Assembly (NCBI GenBank): GCA_964477085.1
Contig: CAYZDF010000004.1
Coordinates: 1 to 64,000 of the forward strand
DNA from: Dichloromethanomonas sp964477085
GTDB taxonomy: Bacteria; Bacillota; Desulfitobacteriia; Desulfitobacteriales; Syntrophobotulaceae
Reading direction: 5' to 3'
Length of the DNA: 64,000 bases
Shown here one piece after another: positions 60,631 to 64,000 of this stretch (the first letter of the stretch is position 1; every line of letters begins with the position of its first letter). The notes under the pieces are model-generated. The model made no database searches, was not told where the DNA came from, and saw only the letters and a program-made list of their open reading frames with translations. The translations under genes and the position numbers were made by a program.

Positions 60631-63201
60631 TTAAAACGCTTTTCGATAGATCTCCTCCAGCTCCGAGATAAGAGGCATCCTGGGGTTAGTTGTTGTGGTC
60701 TGGTCTTGATAGGCTTCCTGGGCAAGCCGCTTGATCTTAGTCTCATATTCTTCGGGCCTTATCCCTGTATGCGAAACTGAGCGAGGAATATTGAGTTTTT
60801 CCATAAGGATCAGTATGGCTGCGATCAACTTTTCAACTCCCTCAGCAGTGGTTTTAAAACGAAGACCTAAGGCGTCCGCGATCTCAGCATACTTTTTGTG
60901 AGCAATATAGTATTTATATTTTGGGAAGACCGTAATCTTCTCTGGCACTTCACTGTTAAAGCGGATGACATGAGGCAGGAGAATAGCATTAGCCCTTCCG
61001 TGAGGAATATGAAACTCACCCCCTAGCTTATGGGCCAAGGCATGATTGATTCCTAAGAAAGCATTGGTAAAGGCCATGCCCGCGATGCAGGAAGCATTAT
61101 GCATCTTCTCTCTGGCCTCCCGGTCTTGGCCATTGGCATAAGCCCTTGACAGATACTCGAAGACTAGCTGAATAGCCTTGATGGCCAAAGCGTCCGTATA
61201 GTCTGAAGCCATGATCGAAACGTAGGCTTCAATGGCATGGGTCAGGACATCAACCCCGGTATCAGCAGTCACACTGGATGGAACTGTAAGCGTGAATTCC
61301 GGATCGATAATGGCGACATCAGGGGTGAGCTCATAATCAGCGATAGGATATTTGATATTGCGTTTTTTATCGGTGATAACGGCGAAAGAAGTGACCTCTG
61401 AGCCTGTACCGGAAGTTGTCGGAATCGCCACGAATTTAGCTTTTTGATTAAAACGGGGAATCTTATAGATCCTTTTACGGATGTCCATGAACTTATAGGT
61501 CAGTGCTTCAAAATTAACCTCGGGATGCTCATAAAACATCCACATGGCCTTTGCTGCATCGATCGGAGAGCCTCCTCCCAAGGCGATGATCACATCAGGC
61601 TTGAAGGTTTGCAATACTGCAAGACCTTTGGCTACAGTGTCTAAAGATGGATCAGGCTCTACTTCTGCAAATACTTCGCTATGGACATATTGAGGTCTCT
61701 TCCGAAGATAATAGAGAACCTTATCCACGTAGCCGCTCTTCTGCATGACTTCGTCGGTTATAATAACTGCTCTGGAGATGTCAGGCATTTTCTCCAGATA
61801 TTTTGTGGAACCATATTCAAAATAGATGCGGTCCGGTACTTTAAACCACTGCATATTGACTGTTCTCCTGGCCATTCGTTTCTTGTTTATCAGATTGACA
61901 GCGGTGATGTTGGCCGTAGTGGAGTTGCTGCCGAATGAGCCGCAGCCTAACGTCAAAGAGGGGATGTTGGTGTTATACAAGTCGCCGATCGCACCATGAG
62001 TGGAAGGCGAATTGATGATGAGGCGTCCTGTTTTAATGGCTTTGGCAAACTGGTCAATTACTTCCTGATTGTTGGAGTGGATAACGGCAGAATGACCAAG
62101 TCCTCCAAACCTTACGATCTTGTCACATAATTCAATGCCCTTCTTGGCATCAGGGACGCGGTAAAAAGCTAGGATGGGACTTAACTTTTCCCCGGATAGA
62201 GGATAGTTTCGACCAACCCCTTTGAGTTCCGCAATCAGAATCTTAGTATTGGAATCAACGTCTAATCCGGACATCTTAGCGATGGTTGGTGCACTCTTAC
62301 CCACTATGGATGGATTAAGGGTACCTTTCTCAGGATTAAAGACTGTCTTCTCCAATTTGGTGATCTCATCTGGTTTTAGAAAATGACATTTGAGTTCTTT
62401 CATATAAGTTTCTACCAAATCGGCTACAGCGTTGTCCGCGACTATGGCTTGTTCTGAGGCACAGATCAGACCGTTGTCGAAAGTTTTAGAGATGATGATA
62501 TCGGTGACTGCTGTTTTGATGTCAGCCGTTTTTTCGATATAGCAGGGAACGTTTCCGGGGCCGACACCTAAGGCTGGTTTACCTGAGGAATAAGCGGATT
62601 TGACCATCGCAGACCCGCCGGTAGCGAGGATGAGGGAAATCTGGGGGTGGTTCATTAAGGCATTAGTCTTTTCGATGGAAGGTTCCTCCACCCATTGAAT
62701 ACAGTAGGGAGGAGCCCCTGCTTTAACAGCGGCTTCATGAACAATCAGGGCTGCTTCAGAACTGCTGCGCTGCGAATGAGGGTGAAAAGCAAAAACGATC
62801 GGATTACGTGTTTTGACCGAGATTATGGATTTGAACATCGTGGTAGAGGTTGGATTGGTGGAAGGAGTTATTCCGGCAATAATGCCGACAGGTTCAGCTA
62901 TTTCAGCGTAGTTTTCATATTCATTCTCGTCTACTATACCAACCGTTTTTTCGTATTTTATACTATGATAGATATATTCAGTAGCAAAGATATTTTTGGC
63001 TGCCTTATCTTCCACAATACCCATTCCGGTTTCTTCCACTGCCAATTGTGCCAGATACAGTTGGTTTTCCAGGCCAGCCAGAGCCATAGCTCTTACAATC
63101 TCGTCGATCTGGTCCTGGGTCATTTCCATATAGGCTTTTAGGGTTTCCTGAGCTCTCTCCAGCAGAACATCAATGGAGGATATTCTTTTAGTAATTTCCA
63201 T
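60631..63201 (-). CDS. adhE: Bifunctional acetaldehyde-CoA/alcohol dehydrogenase
   Basis: An 856-residue AdhE converting acetyl-CoA to ethanol through acetaldehyde. Residues about 1-440 form an aldehyde dehydrogenase with the catalytic cysteine in NGLICASEQ (about 246). Residues about 455-856 form an iron-dependent alcohol dehydrogenase with GGGSPIDAAKAMW and the iron-ligand histidines in NHALAHKLGGEFHIPHGRA. It is near the usual 860 to 890 residues. It diverges from a TetR-type gene with operators between them. Confidence 0.95.
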   Translation of the reverse strand: MEITKRISSIDVLLERAQETLKAYMEMTQDQIDEIVRAMALAGLENQLYLAQLAVEETGMGIVEDKAAKNIFATEYIYHSIKYEKTVGIVDENEYENYAEIAEPVGIIAGITPSTNPTSTTMFKSIISVKTRNPIVFAFHPHSQRSSSEAALIVHEAAVKAGAPPYCIQWVEEPSIEKTNALMNHPQISLILATGGSAMVKSAYSSGKPALGVGPGNVPCYIEKTADIKTAVTDIIISKTFDNGLICASEQAIVADNAVADLVETYMKELKCHFLKPDEITKLEKTVFNPEKGTLNPSIVGKSAPTIAKMSGLDVDSNTKILIAELKGVGRNYPLSGEKLSPILAFYRVPDAKKGIELCDKIVRFGGLGHSAVIHSNNQEVIDQFAKAIKTGRLIINSPSTHGAIGDLYNTNIPSLTLGCGSFGSNSTTANITAVNLINKKRMARRTVNMQWFKVPDRIYFEYGSTKYLEKMPDISRAVIITDEVMQKSGYVDKVLYYLRKRPQYVHSEVFAEVEPDPSLDTVAKGLAVLQTFKPDVIIALGGGSPIDAAKAMWMFYEHPEVNFEALTYKFMDIRKRIYKIPRFNQKAKFVAIPTTSGTGSEVTSFAVITDKKRNIKYPIADYELTPDVAIIDPEFTLTVPSSVTADTGVDVLTHAIEAYVSIMASDYTDALAIKAIQLVFEYLSRAYANGQDREAREKMHNASCIAGMAFTNAFLGINHALAHKLGGEFHIPHGRANAILLPHVIRFNSEVPEKITVFPKYKYYIAHKKYAEIADALGLRFKTTAEGVEKLIAAILILMEKLNIPRSVSHTGIRPEEYETKIKRLAQEAYQDQTTTTNPRMPLISELEEIYRKAF

Positions 63202-63288
63202 ACATGCCTCCCCAAATCGATAAAATTCTTATTGACTTTATTCTTCGATTCAGAATTGTTTTTATACCATATTTCAGTAATAAAAGTA

Positions 63289-63338
63289 TTGACCATATGG
63301 TCAATGTGTGGCAGCATAATAATTGACCGGGTGGTCAA
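63289..63338. promoter_or_regulatory. Twin TetR-type operators between adhE and tetR
   Basis: Two perfect inverted repeats: TTGACCATATGGTCAA (63289-63304) and TTGACC-GGGT-GGTCAA (63323-63338), centres 34 bases apart. The first overlaps a possible adhE -35 (TTGACC) with ATTACT as -10 on the minus strand. They are natural sites for the divergent TetR regulator; binding is inferred. Confidence 0.75.
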
Positions 63339-63388
63339 AATATAAATGTATTTTAGGGAAAACTTAATGAAAAAAAGGAGGCTAGTCC

Positions 63389-64000
63389 ATGGCAGACTTT
63401 CAGGAACTGAATGAAGAACGGCGGGAACAGATAATCGTGGCAGCCTTAGCGGTGTTTGCGGAGAAAGGTTACGAACAAGCATCCACGAATGTCATCTGCA
63501 AAGAAGCGGGAGTATCCAAAGGATTGCTTTTTCACTATTTTGAAAATAAAAAAGGCTTGTACCTTTATATACTGGATCGCTGTATAACGAAATACAAACA
63601 GATTATTGACAGGCTGCTGCCAAAGTTCTCAGAAGATATCGTTGAACGTATCTTTCAGATCATGGAGATGAAGATTAGAATCTTTGCTGAAGATCCAATG
63701 GCCTACTCCATCGTGATCAATGCCTTTATCGATTTTCCACTGGATATTCGAGAAGAGATAGAAGCGAGAAATAACAGCATGTACGAACAATACCTGCCAC
63801 AGTTATTTGCCGAGGTCGATTACTCCGTATTAAAACCCGGGATCGATACCCAAAAGACGTTAGAGCTGATTAACCTCGTTACAGAAGGGATTAGTGATAA
63901 GTATATCCGGATTTATAAGGAAACCGGGGATAAAAAAGTGTTGATGGATTTCAAGTCCATCAGCGAGGAACTTAAAATCTATATGGAAATGTTGAAATAC
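63389..64000 (+). CDS. TetR-family regulator (truncated by window end)
   Basis: ATG 63389 follows AAAGGAGG and opens a frame to the window edge: 204 codons are visible. The N-terminal helix-turn-helix is complete (VAALAVFAEKGYEQASTNVI, CKEAGVSKGLLFHYFENKKG). The rest is ligand-binding helices. The gene diverges from adhE, so it probably represses adhE and itself through the twin operators. The end is outside the window. Confidence 0.9.
   Translation, partial: MADFQELNEERREQIIVAALAVFAEKGYEQASTNVICKEAGVSKGLLFHYFENKKGLYLYILDRCITKYKQIIDRLLPKFSEDIVERIFQIMEMKIRIFAEDPMAYSIVINAFIDFPLDIREEIEARNNSMYEQYLPQLFAEVDYSVLKPGIDTQKTLELINLVTEGISDKYIRIYKETGDKKVLMDFKSISEELKIYMEMLKY

Overview
The window comes from a Firmicute, most likely a Clostridia member of the Peptococcaceae/Desulfitobacteriaceae type. 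Evidence: strong AGGAGG-type ribosome sites, many TTG and GTG starts, a leucine T-box in front of leuA, helD, a feoA/feoB/feoC-like set, bifunctional adhE, and low-to-moderate G+C. The genus is inference.

Bases 1 to about 16,740 are the main discovery. They are an integron-like gene cassette array with 19 complete and one truncated attC-like site, all in the same orientation. Each site has an RYYYAAC-like box, an inverted-repeat core of about 70 bases and a GTTRRRY-like box. Between sites lie single genes or gene pairs typical of sedentary chromosomal integrons: toxin-antitoxin modules (hicAB, a RelB/ParE-type pair, a PemK-like pair, an orphan HigA), acetyltransferase, methyltransferase, hydrolase, signal peptidase, an EcsAB-like ABC transporter and small membrane proteins. 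In most intact cassettes the first 9 to 20 bases are the reverse complement of the last 9 to 20 bases, as expected if each was once a circle with a long attC stem. Many cassettes also carry a GC-rich hairpin just inside each end, with different stem sequences but a common NTCC loop. No integrase gene lies in the window; if it is linked, it should be upstream of base 1. The array also contains IS21 and IS110 remnants, frameshifted genes and fused cassettes. It ends in a scar against helD.

From 16,977 onward the sequence is ordinary chromosome. It holds helD; a copper cluster (HMA/TauE-like/cupredoxin fusion, copA, copZ); tcdA; small membrane and nuclease genes; typA; a CHAP-domain protein; and an UppS-like prenyltransferase. 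Next come a T-box-controlled leuA with a 50-base tandem duplication in its leader, speD (minus), murI, crcB (minus), a DsrE-like protein, a universal stress protein and a DUF421 protein.

From 41 kb the order is ferrous iron uptake (feoA, feoB, feoC-like) behind a Fur-like box, an ECF sigma factor/anti-sigma/TPR operon with a zinc-dependent phospholipase C family gene, htpG, a ZIP transporter, a two-component system, a thiamine-binding-type protein, an HD-domain protein, metH, a repeat-rich hypothetical protein, and adhE divergent from a TetR regulator. Two perfect TTGACC/GGTCAA operators lie between the last two.
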